Shown: positions 63,495-64,000 of the stretch, piece after piece
Numbering within the stretch: the first letter of the stretch is position 1
Layout of the letters: the number at the start of each line of letters is the position of its first letter
Assembly: GCF_001623075.1 (NCBI RefSeq)
Contig: NZ_LMCF01000065.1
Coordinates: 43,546-107,545, forward strand
Direction of reading: 5' to 3'
DNA: 64,000 nucleotides
Source of the DNA: Pseudovibrio sp. Ad37
Lineage (GTDB): Bacteria > Pseudomonadota > Alphaproteobacteria > Rhizobiales > Stappiaceae
The notes under the pieces: generated by a model
What the model was told of the DNA's origin: nothing
The model's database searches: none
The model's input: only the letters and a program-made list of their open reading frames with translations
Translations under genes and position numbers: made by a program

Positions 63495-63758
63495 TTATCT
63501 GCCGAACATGGCATTGTTTTCTTTCATAGCTTCCTCCCTCTTTTTGTCCAGGTAATGCGCCAGATCCACGAGGTGGACGCCTCTGGCGCATTTTTGGCTG
63601 TCTTCGATCCGGACAATTGGAAGGTCAATCTCGCCGCTATTGTGCTTGCGAAGGAATTTTTGCAGCGTCAGGTGCCCGAAGAAGTCTTTGCATACTTCCT
63701 GTACGGGTATGATTGTTTTTCCAGAATACTGAGCCAGCAAGAGAAACTGGGTGTTCAT
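63495..63758 (-). CDS. PrtN-like pyocin activator family protein
   Basis: Predicted 87-residue protein. MNTQFLLLAQYSGKTIIP, VCKDFFGHLTLQKFLRK and SQKCARGVHLVDLAHYL match the PrtN family, which in Pseudomonas activates pyocin (phage-tail bacteriocin) genes. No phage or pyocin genes are seen in this window, so the gene is either isolated or its targets lie beyond the edge. ATG 63758 is the family-typical start; ATG 63797 would add 13 residues. An IS21-type element begins about 60 bp upstream of the start, so the promoter may have been displaced. Confidence 0.85.
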   Translation of the reverse strand: MNTQFLLLAQYSGKTIIPVQEVCKDFFGHLTLQKFLRKHNSGEIDLPIVRIEDSQKCARGVHLVDLAHYLDKKREEAMKENNAMFGR

Positions 63759-63821
63759 AGGATTGCCTTCCAGAGTTCGAATTTCAACTTCAGTCATGCT
63801 GCGCAGGGCTGCTTCAATGAG

Positions 63822-64000
63822 TGTGAATCGGCATGCAAAATTGACCCGGTTAGGTGGGTTATGAGCGTTTAAGATTGACCCACCTGTTTGTTAGGATCCG
63901 TGCATTTAGCGCGGGGCATGAACGGGTGATATTGATGGAAAGTGCAGCCAAGATCCGCCGTCTTGTTTTACGGGATGGTCGAAGTGTCCGGTCGGTCAGT
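63822..64000 (+). mobile_element. left end of an IS21-family insertion sequence (continues past window)
   Basis: The end begins TGTGAATCGGCA and holds repeated AATTGACCC/GATTGACCC motifs (near 63838 and 63873) of the type found at IS21-family ends, followed by the start of a transposase gene. The right end is outside the window. The exact boundary (63822 or a few bases on) is inferred from the TG terminus. Confidence 0.65.
63935..64000 (+). CDS. istA: IS21-family transposase IstA, N-terminal fragment (cut by window edge)
   Basis: The visible 22 residues begin MESAAKIRRLVLRDGRSV, like the N-terminal helix-turn-helix of IstA transposases (DIRxLxxxGxSxR pattern). GTG 63926 is an alternative start. 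The rest and the partner istB lie beyond the window. Confidence 0.6.
   Translation, partial: MESAAKIRRLVLRDGRSVRSVS

Overview
The window looks like a chromosomal stretch of a marine alphaproteobacterium, most like Pseudovibrio or a close relative (inference). Clues are the fused trpE-trpG gene behind a Trp-rich leader peptide as in Rhizobiales, the dense set of ABC importers for peptides and sulfonate-type substrates, the MmsA/LysR pair, RTX and VCBS-type secreted proteins, and intergenic palindromes of the kind scattered through rhizobial genomes. No rRNA, tRNA or CRISPR array was seen.

Layout. 1-1108 holds the end of a peptide-type ABC permease gene and a methyltransferase. 1092-6744 is a tightly overlapping minus-strand operon of four glycosyltransferases and a polysaccharide-deacetylase-like protein. 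It faces, across a 252-bp region with a perfect 16-bp palindrome, a plus-strand set (6997-12520): an unusual ABC exporter with a degenerate, interrupted ATPase, a stand-alone cyclic-nucleotide-binding protein, a metallo-beta-lactamase-fold hydrolase and a membrane adenylate/guanylate cyclase. Together these look like a cyclic-nucleotide-linked glycan synthesis/export module, the most interesting part of the window. 12632-20027 carries an SDR dehydrogenase, two tandem FAD oxidoreductase paralogues, ilvD, a 1-Cys peroxiredoxin and an ArsR/SRPBCC pair. 20049-22692 is a sulfonate/nitrate/taurine-type ABC importer. 23097-25462 is trpE(G) with a recognisable trpL attenuator.

25547-35056 is a long minus-strand catabolic block: a peptide-type ABC importer flanked by two M20 amidohydrolases, with a class II aldolase and a ROK sugar kinase. 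35308-38317 makes GDP-mannose precursors (manC, manB). 39357-41937 is a LysR regulator divergent from methylmalonate-semialdehyde dehydrogenase. 42935-46476 is cydDC without cydAB. 46574-48418 pairs a saccharopine-dehydrogenase-like enzyme with an Lrp regulator. 48668-49711 is znuA behind two Zur-like palindromes. 49904-51429 is a divergent MarR/EamA exporter pair.

From about 51.5 kb the region is more accessory: an unrecognised 496-aa protein with a strong ribosome-binding site, a cupin/flavin monooxygenase operon whose monooxygenase gene is cut by a single in-frame TAA, an HxlR regulator and small monooxygenase, two large repeat-rich RTX/VCBS proteins, a PrtN-like activator, and the left end of an IS21-type insertion sequence running off the right edge.
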